Position numbers and translations under genes: made by a program. From Leifsonia sp. Leaf336 (GTDB taxonomy: Bacteria > Actinomycetota > Actinomycetes > Actinomycetales > Microbacteriaceae), in contig NZ_LMOZ01000002.1 of assembly GCF_001423695.1 (NCBI RefSeq), forward strand, positions 434,658 through 498,657: a DNA stretch of 64,000 bases, given 5' to 3'. Each line of letters opens with the position of its first letter. Position 1 is the first letter of the stretch. Shown here one piece after another: positions 17,682 through 28,132 of the stretch. The notes under the pieces were generated by a model. That model was not told the origin of the DNA, made no database searches, and saw nothing but the letters and a program-made list of their open reading frames with translations.

Positions 17682-17721
17682 CCGCCGAGTACGCGTACTG
17701 TCCGCGTACTCGGCGGTTTTT
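17682..17721 (+). terminator. Intrinsic terminator of pckG
   Basis: A perfect 14-base stem, CCGCCGAGTACGCG with its complement, encloses a 7-base loop and runs straight into TTTTT. It is the only textbook rho-independent terminator with a T-tract in the window. It lies between pckG and the convergent ABC exporter gene and could also slow transcription arriving from that side. Confidence 0.9.
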
Positions 17722-17752
17722 CGTGGAGTCGGTGTGGGTACCGCGCGGTGAC

Positions 17753-19732
17753 TCAGACGAGGAGCTGGTGCTTGGCGAGGTCGCGGTAGAGCGGGGTGCT
17801 CTCGACGAGCTCGGAGTGGGTTCCGACGCCGACGACGCGGCCGTGGTCGAGCACGACGATCTGGTCGCTGTCGACGACGGTCGACAGCCGGTGGGCGATC
17901 ACCAGCAGGGTGCGGTCCTCCGCCACGGCGTCGATCGCCTCCCGCATCAGCTGCTCGTTGCGGCCGTCGAGGCTCGACGTCGACTCGTCCAGCAGCAGGA
18001 CGGGCGGGGCCGCGAGCAGCGCGCGGGCGATCGCGAGCCGCTGGCGCTCGCCGCCGGAGAGCATGATGCCGTCCTCGCCCACCGGGGCGTCGAGCCCGAG
18101 GTCGCTGCGTTCCAGCACCTCCGTGAGGTTGACCGCATGGAGGACGTCGACGCACTCCTCGTCGGTGGCGTCCGGCGTGGCCAGGCGCAGGTTGTCGCGC
18201 AGCGAGCCGGCGAGCACCGGAGCATCCTGCTCGACGTAGCCGATGTTCGAGCGGAGGCCGACCCGGTCGAGGGTGCGCACGTCCATGCCGCCGAAGCGCA
18301 CCTGGCCGCCCTCCGGGTCGTAGAAGCGTTCGATCAGGGCCAGGATGGTCGACTTGCCCGCGCCGGACGGCCCGACCAGGGCGGTCCGCTTGCCCCGGGG
18401 CACGCGGAAGCTGACGCCGTGCAGCACGCCGCCGTGCGTCGACGCGGGTGCGTCGTCCCCGAGTCCGGCCGCGGCCTCCGCCTCCGCCACGACGTCGACG
18501 CCGCCGAGCGCGCCGAGCGCGATGGCCTCCGTGCCCGGCGCCGTGCCCGCAGCCGCCGAGTCCTCGTCGCGCTCCGGGGCCGACGGGTACGCGAACTTCA
18601 CGTCGACGAACTCGATCGCGGGGGCGTCGGGAGCGAGCCCCTCGTTCGCCGCGCCGACGGTCAGCGCGAGCGGTGCGATCTCGCGATCGTGCTGGTCCTC
18701 CGTGGGCAGATCGAGGATCTCCTGGATGCGGCCGAGCGCTCCGAGGGCCGAGTTGACGGCGGTGATGGCGCCGAAGGCCTGGCCGAGCGGCAGGATCATC
18801 ATGAAGAGGAAGAGGATGAACGCGACCAGATTCGCGACGGTGATCGCCCCGCTCGCGACCCGGAAGCCGCCGACGCCGAGCACGACCAGGAACGACACCT
18901 GCATCGCGATCCCGGCGACCGGGACGACCAGCGCCGAGATCCTCGCGACCTGGATGCCCATCCGCCAGGCGCCGGTCGCGTCGTCGTCGACGGCCGCGAT
19001 CTCGCGGTCGGTGGCGTTGGCGGCGCGGATCGTGCGCACCGAGCTGATCGCCCGCTCGACCGCGGCCGCAAGGTCGCCGACCTTCGTCTGCGCCTTCTGG
19101 CTGGCGACGCGGATGCGCCCGGACAGCAGCGTCACCACGACGATCGAGACCGCCACCACGAGCACGGTCAGGCCCAGGAGCACGGGGTCGATGATGAGCA
19201 TGGCGATGAGCGCGCCGATGAAGGTGAGCGCGCCGCCGATGGCCTCCACGAGCCCCTGGGTGAGCACGGCGCGCAGCAGCGTGGTGTCCGAGCCGACGCG
19301 GGAGACGAGGTCGCCCGTGCGGCGGGTGTCGAACTCGCTGATCGGCAGTCGCAGCAGGCGGGCGACCAGCTTGCGCCGTGACGACAGCACGACGCCCTCG
19401 CCCGTGCGTTGCAGGAGGTAGTGCTGATAACCCGAGATCAGAGCCGAAACGACGACCAGGGCCACGAGCCCCCAGACGATGCCATTCAGCGGCTCCCCCT
19501 TGCCGACCAGGGTGATCACCTGACTGACCAGCAGCGGCTGGGCGAGGCTCGCCGCCGCCCCCAGCACGCTCAGCACGACGACGACGGACAGCACCGCGCG
19601 ATGCTCGAGCAGGTAGGGGAGGAGCTGGCTGAACCGGGCGCGCGGCCCGGAGTCCGCCTCCCGGCGGGCGAACGGCGAACGACGACGCGGGGGAGCGCTG
19701 GTCTGCGTGCTCGCGCTGGTCTGGGTGCTCAT
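17753..19732 (-). CDS. ABC exporter, fused membrane and ATPase domains
   Basis: A 659-residue type I half-transporter that should act as a dimer. Six membrane helices cover about residues 35-320, and the nucleotide-binding domain covers about 380-655. Walker A (GPSGAGKST), the signature LSGGERQRLAIARALL, Walker B (VLLLDESTSSLD) and the switch His (IAHRLST) are intact, so it should hydrolyse ATP. Between the first beta-strand (FVDVKFAYPS) and Walker A lies an extra Ala/Asp/Glu-rich stretch of about 50 residues that most relatives lack. ATG at 19732 was chosen over an in-frame upstream start because AAGGAAC precedes it. Drugs, lipids or peptides are possible substrates. Confidence 0.9.
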   Translation of the reverse strand: MSTQTSASTQTSAPPRRRSPFARREADSGPRARFSQLLPYLLEHRAVLSVVVVLSVLGAAASLAQPLLVSQVITLVGKGEPLNGIVWGLVALVVVSALISGYQHYLLQRTGEGVVLSSRRKLVARLLRLPISEFDTRRTGDLVSRVGSDTTLLRAVLTQGLVEAIGGALTFIGALIAMLIIDPVLLGLTVLVVAVSIVVVTLLSGRIRVASQKAQTKVGDLAAAVERAISSVRTIRAANATDREIAAVDDDATGAWRMGIQVARISALVVPVAGIAMQVSFLVVLGVGGFRVASGAITVANLVAFILFLFMMILPLGQAFGAITAVNSALGALGRIQEILDLPTEDQHDREIAPLALTVGAANEGLAPDAPAIEFVDVKFAYPSAPERDEDSAAAGTAPGTEAIALGALGGVDVVAEAEAAAGLGDDAPASTHGGVLHGVSFRVPRGKRTALVGPSGAGKSTILALIERFYDPEGGQVRFGGMDVRTLDRVGLRSNIGYVEQDAPVLAGSLRDNLRLATPDATDEECVDVLHAVNLTEVLERSDLGLDAPVGEDGIMLSGGERQRLAIARALLAAPPVLLLDESTSSLDGRNEQLMREAIDAVAEDRTLLVIAHRLSTVVDSDQIVVLDHGRVVGVGTHSELVESTPLYRDLAKHQLLV

Positions 19733-19860
19733 GGGTGTTCCTTCGAAGGGGTTTCGGGATGCTGATTCGACCGTACTTCCTGTGGACTGCCTGTTTGCTG
19801 AAACTCCGGCCACGGCCCGGTCTCCGGCGATGTCGGTCCCCGGGGATACAGTGCTGAACT

Positions 19861-20783
<923 letters not shown>

Positions 20784-20787
<4 letters not shown>

Positions 20788-21629
20788 GTGCGACCACCTC
20801 GGCGGGCGAGGGCACGAGGGCGGCCCTCGCCGGTGCAGGGCGCCCACGGCGGTTCGGCGCCTGGTACGTGGCCGAGCACCGGTTCCGGGTCATGCGCGCG
20901 TACCTGCAGACGCTGCTCGTCACGGGCTTCGGCAACCCGTTCCTCTATCTCTTCGCGATGGGGGTCGGCCTCGGGAGCCTGGTCAGCGCGAACATGGGGC
21001 CGACCGCCGTCGGCGGCGTGAGCTATCTCGCGTTCGTGGCGCCCGCGCTGCTCTGCACGGCAGGAGTGACCGTCGCGAGCGAGGAGTTCACCTACCCGGT
21101 GATGCTCGGCTTCAAGTGGAACCCGACCTTCATCGGCATCAGCGCCTCCCCGATCTCGGCCGGGCAGATCATCGACGGCGTCGTCATCTCGGTGGTGGCC
21201 CGCCTGCTCGGCACGAGCATCGTCTACTACGCGTTCATGCTCCTGTTCGGCGCGGTGCCGAGCCCATGGGGTTGGCTCGCGATCCTGGTCGCGACGCTCG
21301 GCGGCCTCGCGTTCGGCGCCCCGGTGATGGCCTATGTCGCGACTCTGGAGCAGGACACCGGCCAGATCGCGATGCTGATGCGCTTCGTGCTGCTGCCGAT
21401 GACGCTGTTCTCCGGCACGTTCTTCCCGCTGTCGTCGATGCCGGAGTACCTGCAGTGGATCGGCTGGATCTCCCCGCTCTGGCACTCCACCGAGCTCTCC
21501 CGCGTCTTCGCGTACGGGTACGCCGAGCCGCTGTGGCTGACGGTCGTGCACGTGGTCTACCTGGTAGCGCTGTTCGTGGTCTTCTGGATGTGGGCCCGAC
21601 GCATCGCCGCGAGGAGGTTGAACAAATGA
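20784..21629 (+). CDS. ABC-2 type permease, first subunit
   Basis: A 281-residue integral membrane protein with six predicted helices in the ABC-2 (DrrB/NodJ) arrangement. The N-terminus is about 50 residues of cytoplasmic sequence. Conserved late motifs FVLLPMTLFSGTFFPLSSMP and LQWIGWISPLWHSTEL mark the fifth-helix hairpin of this family. It starts within the stop of the ATPase gene (ATGA) and its own stop overlaps the next permease in the same way. The operon therefore encodes an ATPase with two different permeases, which probably form a heterodimeric channel. Confidence 0.9.
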
Positions 21630-22456
21630 CCACCACGCGCGATCCCTTCGTCGCCGCCGTCTCGCGGGCGCGCCCGCTGCGAGCGCTCTACGCAGGCAAT
21701 GCCCGCTCGGTCATGCAGCGCGGCTGGTCGGCGACCCGCAGCACGAACTGGTTGGTCATCGTCTCGGGCTTCTTCGAGCCGATCTTCTACCTCCTGTCGC
21801 TCGGAATCGGGTTCGGCAAGCTGGTCGGCGACGTCACGACCGCCGGCGGCGACCAGGTGCCGTATGCGGCCTTCATCGCCCCGGCTCTGCTCGCCACCGC
21901 GGCGATGAACGGCGCGGTCTACGACTCGACCTGGAACGTCTTCTTCAAGATGCACTTCGCCAAGCTGTACGAAGGGATGCTGTCGACCTCCCTCGGCCCG
22001 CTCGACGTCGCGCTCGGCGAGATCCTCCTGGCGCTGCTGCGCGGCGCGCTCTACGCCGCCGGGTTCATGGTCGTGATGCAGGTGCTGGGGCTCAACCTGT
22101 CATGGTGGGCGCTGCTCGCCCTCCCGGCCGTGCTCCTGATCGCCTTCGGTTTCGCCAGCTTCGGGATGGGCGTCACCAGCTACATGAAGACGTTCCAGCA
22201 GATGGACTGGATCAACTTCATCCTGCTGCCGATGTTCCTGCTGTCGGCGACGTTCTACCCCATCACGGTCTACCCGGAGTGGATCCAGAAGATCATCATG
22301 GCGCTGCCGCTCTGGCACGGCGTCGAGCTGGTCCGCGGGCTCACGACCGGCGCCGTCGATCTCGGGATGCTCTGGCACGTGCTGTACTTCGCGGTGATGA
22401 TCGTGCTCGGCCTGATCCTCACCACGCGGCGCCTCCGCGCGCTCTTCCTCGACTGA
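21626..22456 (+). CDS. ABC-2 type permease, second subunit
   Basis: A 276-residue relative of the preceding permease, with six membrane helices and the ABC-2 motif block FILLPMFLLSATFYPITVYP followed by LPLWHGVELVRGL. Translation probably couples to the upstream gene, since ATG overlaps its TGA. GAGGAGG lies 8 bases upstream, inside the upstream coding sequence, so the start is well supported. It ends the exporter operon and converges on the MHS transporter gene across a large hairpin. Confidence 0.9.
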   Translation: MTTTRDPFVAAVSRARPLRALYAGNARSVMQRGWSATRSTNWLVIVSGFFEPIFYLLSLGIGFGKLVGDVTTAGGDQVPYAAFIAPALLATAAMNGAVYDSTWNVFFKMHFAKLYEGMLSTSLGPLDVALGEILLALLRGALYAAGFMVVMQVLGLNLSWWALLALPAVLLIAFGFASFGMGVTSYMKTFQQMDWINFILLPMFLLSATFYPITVYPEWIQKIIMALPLWHGVELVRGLTTGAVDLGMLWHVLYFAVMIVLGLILTTRRLRALFLD

Positions 22457-22460
22457 CGCG

Positions 22461-22517
22461 CGAGGGGCACGTCGTTGTCACATTCGCGGGCGAAAAGTGA
22501 CAACGACGTGCCCCTCG
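22461..22517. terminator. Long perfect hairpin between convergent genes
   Basis: A 21-base perfect inverted repeat (22461-22481 and 22497-22517, arms beginning CGAGGGGCACGTCGTTGTCA) encloses a 15-base loop. It lies 5 bases after the permease stop and 19 bases from the stop of the convergent MHS gene. There is no T-tract. The likely role is bidirectional transcript termination or 3' end protection. The unusual stem length hints at a dispersed intergenic element. Confidence 0.65.
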
Positions 22518-22535
22518 GCACGAGGTTCGCGAGCG

Positions 22536-23930
22536 TCAGCTCACGTTGTCGGCGAAGTCGACGTCCTTGGTCTCCTTCGAGAGCAGGAGGGCGATGAGCG
22601 TGAGCACGCCGGCGAGCGACAGGTAGACGCCCACCCAGACGGTGCTGCCGCCGCCGATCGTCCAGAGCCACACGGCGATGGTCGGCGCGACCGCTGCGCC
22701 GAGCACGCTCGACAGGTTGTACGCGACCGCAGAGCCCGTGTAGCGCACGTTGGTCGGGAACAGCTCCGGCAGCTCGGCGCCCATCGGGCCGAACGTGAGG
22801 CCCATCAGCGTGAACCCGACGATGAGGAGCGCCATCGCGCCGATGATCCCGCCCGCGAAGAGCGGCACGAAGAGGAGGCCGAAGACGATGATCCCGATGG
22901 TCACCCAGATAAGCGTCCTGCGGCGCCCGAACCGCTCGGCGAGCGGGCCGGCGACCAGCGTGAAGACACCGAAGAACACGACGCCGACGATGAGCATCAC
23001 CAGGAACGCGTTGCGCGAGTAGCCGAGCCCCGCGACGAACGCTCCGGGGTCGAAGGTCTTGCCGGCCTTCTCTGCCGCCGCCTGCGCGGCCTCCGGAGTC
23101 GCGGCGGCGGTGCCGTAGGTGAGCGTGAAGGCGGTCATCAGATAGAACAGCACATAGGTGGCGAGCATGATGAACGTGCCGAGCACGATCTGCCGCCAGC
23201 TGGTGCGGAACACCCGCGCGATCGGCAGCTTGGCCACCTCGCCGGTATCCACCACCTTCTGGAACGCCGGGGTCTCCACGAGCTTGAGCCGTACGTACAG
23301 GCCGACTATGACCAGCACCGCGCTCAGAAGGAACGGGATGCGCCAGCCCCAGGCCGAGAACTGGTCCGCGCTGATCGTGAGGCTCAGCACCAGGAACAGC
23401 AGGTTCGCGACGATGAAGCCGATCGGCGCGCCGAGCTGCGGGAAGGTGCCGTAGATCGCGCGCTTGCCCTTCGGTGCGTTCTCGGTGGCCAGGAGCGCGG
23501 CGCCGCTCCACTCCCCGCCCAGCCCGAGGCCCTGGCAGAACCGCATGACGACGAGGAGGAACGGCGCCCAGAACTCCCAGCCGGGCACCTGCGCGGTGGG
23601 CAGGCAGCCGATGAGGACGGTGGCGATGCCCATCGTGAGCAGCGACCCGACGAGGGTGCCCTTGCGGCCGAGGCGGTCGCCGAAGTGACCGAACAGGATC
23701 GAGCCGACCGGGCGGGCGATGAAGGCGACGCCGAACACGGCGAACGACGAGAGGAGCGCGGTGGTCGGGTCCTCGTTGGTGAAGAACAGCGCGGGGAAGA
23801 CCAGGACCGCGGCGGTGGCGTAGACGTAGAAGTCGTAGAACTCGATGGAGGTGCCGATGAGGCTGGCGAGGATGACACGGCCGCGCGTGTTGGCGGGTGC
23901 GGGGGAGGTGACGGAGGCCGTCGTGGACAT
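22536..23930 (-). CDS. MHS-family major facilitator (metabolite:H+ symporter)
   Basis: A 464-residue transporter with twelve predicted helices. The family motifs are clear: FYDFYVYATAAVL at the start, GHFGDRLGRKGTL between helices 2 and 3, and GLGLGGEWSGAALLATENAP, which is diagnostic of the ShiA/ProP/KgtP metabolite:H+ symporters. Substrates in this family are organic acids, betaines or shikimate, and this sequence alone does not decide. ATG at 23930 was preferred over a longer in-frame extension because the latter has no hydrophobic or conserved sequence and GGAAG precedes the chosen start. It stands alone, convergent with the ABC-2 exporter and divergent from the DUF2269-like gene. Confidence 0.9.
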   Translation of the reverse strand: MSTTASVTSPAPANTRGRVILASLIGTSIEFYDFYVYATAAVLVFPALFFTNEDPTTALLSSFAVFGVAFIARPVGSILFGHFGDRLGRKGTLVGSLLTMGIATVLIGCLPTAQVPGWEFWAPFLLVVMRFCQGLGLGGEWSGAALLATENAPKGKRAIYGTFPQLGAPIGFIVANLLFLVLSLTISADQFSAWGWRIPFLLSAVLVIVGLYVRLKLVETPAFQKVVDTGEVAKLPIARVFRTSWRQIVLGTFIMLATYVLFYLMTAFTLTYGTAAATPEAAQAAAEKAGKTFDPGAFVAGLGYSRNAFLVMLIVGVVFFGVFTLVAGPLAERFGRRRTLIWVTIGIIVFGLLFVPLFAGGIIGAMALLIVGFTLMGLTFGPMGAELPELFPTNVRYTGSAVAYNLSSVLGAAVAPTIAVWLWTIGGGSTVWVGVYLSLAGVLTLIALLLSKETKDVDFADNVS

Positions 23931-24090
23931 GCGTGAAGAACTTCCGGTGACGTGACGAAGAGCCGCAGAGCGTGGGCGTCGGTCGGGCGTCGCGCGGGCG
24001 GTGAAGATGACGGGCGGGCGCTTGTGGCGCCCTTCCACCCTATGCGCCCGCAGTGAGCCGGCCGAATCGGGCGATCGCTAGGCTGAAGGC

Positions 24091-24534
24091 ATGGAAACCC
24101 TCTTCGCCGTGCTGCATGTCGTGTCCGCCGTGTTCATCGTGGGACCGATGGCCATCCTCCCGATGACGGCGATGCGCGCCGTCCGTGCCGGCAACGCCGG
24201 GCAGGTGGAGGTGCTGGCCAAGTCGACGAACCTGATCTCGCTTCTGTCGCTGCTCGTGGTCTTCTTCGGCTTCGGCGTGATGGGCCTGGCCGACAAGAAG
24301 TACGACCTGTCGGTCACGACGCCCTGGATCCTGTGGTCGATCATCCTGTACGTCGTCGCGCTCGGGCTGACGCTGTTCCTGGTGGTTCCGACGATGCGCC
24401 GGGCCTCGGAGGCGATCCGCGGTGCAGAGAACTCCGAGGCGGCGCCGTCGAAGTACCCGGCCATCGCCGCCGGCTCGGGCGTCGCCAGCCTGCTGCTGGT
24501 CGCCGTGGTGGTGCTGATGGTCTGGAAGCCGTAG
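24091..24534 (+). CDS. Small integral membrane protein (DUF2269-like)
   Basis: A 147-residue protein with four predicted membrane helices at about residues 4-28, 46-66, 78-100 and 122-145. The opening LFAVLHVVSAVFIVGPMAILP resembles the DUF2269 family of unknown function. There is no ribosome site. The ATG follows TAGGCT (24079-24084) by 6 bases, the leaderless pattern seen for many genes in this window. It converges on ribH with only 22 bases between stops. No function is inferred. Confidence 0.8.
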   Translation: METLFAVLHVVSAVFIVGPMAILPMTAMRAVRAGNAGQVEVLAKSTNLISLLSLLVVFFGFGVMGLADKKYDLSVTTPWILWSIILYVVALGLTLFLVVPTMRRASEAIRGAENSEAAPSKYPAIAAGSGVASLLLVAVVVLMVWKP

Positions 24535-24545
24535 CCTCCAGACCA
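24518..24545. terminator. Hairpin over the end of the DUF2269-like gene
   Basis: TGGTCTGGA and TCCAGACCA (9 bases each) flank a 10-base loop that contains the stop codon of the small membrane protein. The hairpin sits exactly between two convergent genes, so it may end transcription from both. There is no T-run. Confidence 0.45.
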
Positions 24546-24556
24546 CCGGCGTGGCC

Positions 24557-25033
24557 TCAGCCGCGTAGCTCCCGCAGCGTGACCGCCGTGGCGAGCGCCG
24601 CGTGCGCGGCCTCCTCGCCCTTGTCCTCCTTCGAGCCGGGGAGGCCAGCTCGATCGATGCCCTGGGCCTCGTCGTCGAGCGTGAGCACGCCGAAGCCGAC
24701 CGGCTTGCCGGTGTCGAGCGCGACACGGGTCAGGCCGTCGGTGGCTGCCGACGACACGTACTCGAAGTGCGGAGTCCCGCCGCGGATGATCACGCCGAGG
24801 GCGACCACCGCGTCGGCGCCGGCCTCGAGGGCAGCCTTGCTGACGACGGGGAGCTCGAAGCTGCCGGGAACGCGCACCAGCGAGTAGTCCGCGCCCGCGG
24901 CCTCCAGCGTCCGGGTCGCTCCGGCGATCAGGCCGTCGGTGATGCGCTCGTGCCAGGCGCCCGCGACGATCACGACCTTCAGTCCGCGGCCGTCCACGGC
25001 CTCCGTCGTCTTCGGGGCTCCCGCTCCGCTCAT
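24557..25033 (-). CDS. ribH: 6,7-dimethyl-8-ribityllumazine synthase
   Basis: A 158-residue lumazine synthase that joins 5-amino-6-ribitylaminouracil with dihydroxybutanone phosphate, the penultimate riboflavin step. The family motifs are VPGSFELP (about 54-61), [16 protein letters not shown] with the catalytic His (about 83-98) and PVGFGVLT. Length is normal. The ATG overlaps the ribBA stop as ATGA, so it is the last, translationally coupled gene of the riboflavin operon controlled by the FMN riboswitch upstream of ribD. Confidence 0.97.
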   Translation of the reverse strand: MSGAGAPKTTEAVDGRGLKVVIVAGAWHERITDGLIAGATRTLEAAGADYSLVRVPGSFELPVVSKAALEAGADAVVALGVIIRGGTPHFEYVSSAATDGLTRVALDTGKPVGFGVLTLDDEAQGIDRAGLPGSKEDKGEEAAHAALATAVTLRELRG

Positions 25034-26328
25034 CGTGCTGTCCTCTCCGCTGCCACCGCAGCCGTGCCATCCGACCCGCCGTCCGGGTCGATCTCGTCGA
25101 TCACGTGACCCATGCGGTCGCGCTTGGTCTCCAGGTACCCCTCGTTGAAGACGCCGACGCCCACGACGAGCGGCACCCGCTCGTCGACCGCGATGCCGTG
25201 CTCCTCCAGCTGGCGCACCTTCTCGGGGTTGTTGGTCAGCAGGCGCACCGACTCGATCCCCAGGTCTTGCAGGATGGCGGTCGCCGCCCCGTAGTCGCGG
25301 GCGTCGATCGGCAGACCCAGCGCCAGGTTGGCGTCGAGCGTGTCGAGCCCGTCCTCCTGCAGCTTGTAGGCGCGCAGCTTGTTGATCAGGCCGATGCCCC
25401 GGCCTTCGTGGCCGCGCAGGTAGACGACGACGCCGCCCTCCCGCTGGATGGTGGCCAGTGCCGCGTCGAGCTGCGGGCCGCACTCGCACTTCAGTGAGCC
25501 GAACGCCTCGCCGGTCAGGCACTCCGAGTGCACCCGCACGAGCGTGCCCTCGGCGCTCGGGTGGCCGGAGACGATGGCGACGTGGTCGGCGCCGGTCATG
25601 CGGTCGCGGTAGGCGCGCATCCGGAACGACCCGTTGACCGTCGGCACGGTGGTCTCCACCTCGAAGATGACGCGCGACGACTCGGGGATGGGCGCGGGGG
25701 AGGTCAGCTGCTGGTCGCAGTGGAACTCCTGCAGGTACGCGACGAGCGCCTCGATGGTGATCACCAGCACGCCCTCGCGCTCGCCGAGCTCGAGCAGGCC
25801 GGGGAGCCGCATCATCTCGCCGTCGTCGGCGACGATCTCCGCGATGGCGGCGACGGGCGTGAGGCCCGCGAGCTTCAGGAGGTCGACCGAAGCCTCGGTG
25901 TGACCGTCGCGCTCGCGCACCCCGCCGTCCACCGCGCGCAGCGGCAGGATGTGGCCGGGCCGGTGCAGACTCGAGGGGACGGACTCGGCGTCGGCGAGCA
26001 CGCGCAGCGTGTGGGCGCGGTCGGCCGCGCTGATGCCGGTCGACAGCCGGTCGGCCGCATCGACGCTCACGGTGTAGTTCGTCCCGCGGGCGTCCTCGTT
26101 GTTCGCGACCATCACCGGGAGTTCGAGGCGGTCGGCGATCTCGTTCGTCATCGGAGCGCAGATGAAGCCGGACGAGTTCTTGACCGTCCAGGCGATCCAC
26201 TCCTGGCTGGCGAGCTCGGCGGCGATGACGACATCGCCCTCGTTCTCGCGGCTCTCGTTGTCGACCACGATGACGGGTCGCCCCGCTCGCAGTTCGGTGA
26301 GGGCCTCTGGGATGGTGGCGAGGGTCAT
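25030..26328 (-). CDS. ribBA: Bifunctional DHBP synthase / GTP cyclohydrolase II
   Basis: A 432-residue fusion supplying both precursors of riboflavin. The N-terminal half (about 1-205) is 3,4-dihydroxy-2-butanone 4-phosphate synthase, with [16 protein letters not shown] and [14 protein letters not shown]. The C-terminal half (about 210-405) is GTP cyclohydrolase II, with the zinc triad C-x10-C-x-C in [15 protein letters not shown] and the catalytic [13 protein letters not shown] short Gly/Asp/Ala tail follows. Both active sites appear intact. It overlaps ribE upstream and ribH downstream by four bases each. Confidence 0.97.
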   Translation of the reverse strand: MTLATIPEALTELRAGRPVIVVDNESRENEGDVVIAAELASQEWIAWTVKNSSGFICAPMTNEIADRLELPVMVANNEDARGTNYTVSVDAADRLSTGISAADRAHTLRVLADAESVPSSLHRPGHILPLRAVDGGVRERDGHTEASVDLLKLAGLTPVAAIAEIVADDGEMMRLPGLLELGEREGVLVITIEALVAYLQEFHCDQQLTSPAPIPESSRVIFEVETTVPTVNGSFRMRAYRDRMTGADHVAIVSGHPSAEGTLVRVHSECLTGEAFGSLKCECGPQLDAALATIQREGGVVVYLRGHEGRGIGLINKLRAYKLQEDGLDTLDANLALGLPIDARDYGAATAILQDLGIESVRLLTNNPEKVRQLEEHGIAVDERVPLVVGVGVFNEGYLETKRDRMGHVIDEIDPDGGSDGTAAVAAERTAR

Positions 26329-26972
26329 GACGCACTCCGTTCTGTCAGCGTCTGTCGTTCTGTCAGCGAGGGCTCCAGGGCGAGCATCCGCTCGACGTGC
26401 CGCGCCAGGATGTCGGTCTCGATGTTCACGCGGTCGCCGGGGATGCGGTCGCCCAGCGTGGTTGCGGTGAGGGTCTCCGGGATCAGGGACACCTCGAACC
26501 AGCCGTCGTCGAGGCCGCCGCCGACCTCGCTCACGGTGAGCGAGACGCCGTCGATCGCGATGGAGCCCTTGCGCGCGACCAGCGGCGCGTGCTCGGGGTC
26601 GAGGCTGAGCCGCACGACGCGCCAGGCGCTGCCGTCCTCCACGGAGAGCACGGTCGCCGTGCCGTCGATATGCCCCTGCACGATGTGCCCGCCGAGCCGG
26701 TCGCCGACCTGCGCGGCGCGCTCGAGGTTCACGCGGCGGCCGGGCTGGACGTCGTCGAGGGTGCTCATCGCGAGCGTCTCGGCCATCACGTCGGCGGTGA
26801 AGCTCTCGGCGTCCTGCCCGATCACGGTGAGGCAGACGCCGCTGACCGAGATGGAGTCGCCGTGGGCGGCGTCGCTGACCGCGAGCGGACCGCGGACGGT
26901 GATCCTCGCGGCGTCGGCGACGCGCTCGATGGCAGTGATTTCGCCCAGTTCTTCGATGATTCCGGTGAACAC
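26325..26972 (-). CDS. ribE: Riboflavin synthase, alpha subunit
   Basis: A 215-residue enzyme that dismutates two lumazine molecules to riboflavin. It consists of two homologous lumazine-binding barrels, about 1-98 and 99-200. [10 protein letters not shown] begins the first, and each barrel carries its own GVCLTV or GVSLTV strand. The start is GTG at 26972, supported by AGGAGG 8 bases upstream and by the invariant FTGIIEE sequence that begins these proteins. It begins 2 bases after the ribD stop and overlaps ribBA by ATGA. Confidence 0.96.
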   Translation of the reverse strand: MFTGIIEELGEITAIERVADAARITVRGPLAVSDAAHGDSISVSGVCLTVIGQDAESFTADVMAETLAMSTLDDVQPGRRVNLERAAQVGDRLGGHIVQGHIDGTATVLSVEDGSAWRVVRLSLDPEHAPLVARKGSIAIDGVSLTVSEVGGGLDDGWFEVSLIPETLTATTLGDRIPGDRVNIETDILARHVERMLALEPSLTERQTLTERSAS

Positions 26973-26974
26973 GC

Positions 26975-28039
26975 TCAGCCCTCCTGGTGGGTGGTGCCGC
27001 TCTGACGAACGGTCGTGGGGGTCGGGACGGGCACGGCCCGCAGGTACAGATCGCCGCCGAGTCGTTCGACGTCGAGGATGCGCAGCCTCCGCTGGTCTGC
27101 GATGGTCTCGACGCCGATGTCGCCGAGCGCGAGCCGTGGCCCGCCGAGCAGCGAGGGGGCGAGGTAGATCGCGTACTCGTCGACCAGGCCGGCCGCCACG
27201 AAGGCGCTGGCCAACGTCGGGCCGCCCTCGACGTACACGCGACGGAAGCCGCGCTGCCGGAGGTCGGCGACCACGTCGTGGAGGTCGTGGGTGCCCTCGA
27301 AGATGACCGGGTTGGGGTGGCGGAAGATCGCGGCGTCGTTGGGGACGGCGCGGGTGCCGACCACGACGGGCGTCGGCTGCGTCGCGAGCAGCTCGCCGGC
27401 GTCGCCGCGCGCGGTGAGGCTCGGGTCGTCGGCGAGCACGGTTCCGGTGCCGACGACGATGGCGTCGGAGGCCTCCCGCTGCTCGTGCACGCGCTGGCGG
27501 GCCGCGGCCCCGGTGATCCACTTGCTGGTGCCGTCGGCGGCCGCTGCGCGACCGTCGAGGGTGCTGGCCCACTTCACGGTGATGTAGGGGCGTCCGAGTC
27601 GCGCGGCGGTGAGCCAGTCGTCGAGGAACGCTTCGGCCTCGTCGGCGAGGACGCCTCCGATGACCGACACTCCGGCCTCCCGGAGCCGGTCGGCGCCGCC
27701 GCTCGAATGGCGACCGGGGTCGGCGACCGCGTAGACGACCCGTGCGACACCCGCTTCGATGAGCGCCTCGGAGCAGGGGCCGGTGAGCCCCCAGTGGTTG
27801 CACGGCTCGAGCGTCACGACGGCGGTCGCTCCGCGGGCCCCGCCCTCGGGCAGGGAGCTGAGAGCGTCGACTTCGGCGTGCGCCGTGCCGGCCCCGCGGT
27901 GGAAGCCTTCGGCGATCGTGCGGCCCTCGGCGTCGAGGATGACGCATCCGACGCGGGGGTTCACGCCCGTGGCGGGGCCGCCTTCGGCGAGGCGGAGCGC
28001 CGTGCGCATCGCCGCATCCCATTCTCCAGTCCGGGTCAT
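26975..28039 (-). CDS. ribD: Bifunctional pyrimidine deaminase/reductase
   Basis: A 354-residue RibD. The N-terminal deaminase domain (about 1-140) has the zinc site HAEVDAL and PCNHWGLTGPC. The C-terminal reductase (about 150-340) has the VKWASTLDGRAA strand, GTGTVLADDPSLTAR and YVEGGPTLASAF. Both steps convert the GTP cyclohydrolase product toward ribityl-aminouracil. ATG at 28039 is the right start because any in-frame codon further upstream approaches or enters the FMN riboswitch. It is the first gene of ribD-ribE-ribBA-ribH. Confidence 0.96.
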   Translation of the reverse strand: MTRTGEWDAAMRTALRLAEGGPATGVNPRVGCVILDAEGRTIAEGFHRGAGTAHAEVDALSSLPEGGARGATAVVTLEPCNHWGLTGPCSEALIEAGVARVVYAVADPGRHSSGGADRLREAGVSVIGGVLADEAEAFLDDWLTAARLGRPYITVKWASTLDGRAAAADGTSKWITGAAARQRVHEQREASDAIVVGTGTVLADDPSLTARGDAGELLATQPTPVVVGTRAVPNDAAIFRHPNPVIFEGTHDLHDVVADLRQRGFRRVYVEGGPTLASAFVAAGLVDEYAIYLAPSLLGGPRLALGDIGVETIADQRRLRILDVERLGGDLYLRAVPVPTPTTVRQSGTTHQEG

Positions 28040-28132
28040 CCGGGCGTCGTCCTGTCTCTCATACCGTGAGACGTGATGCCGGGGTCGCTGGAGCGGAATG
28101 CTCGCGTTCGCGGCGGTCGTGACCGACCGCCG

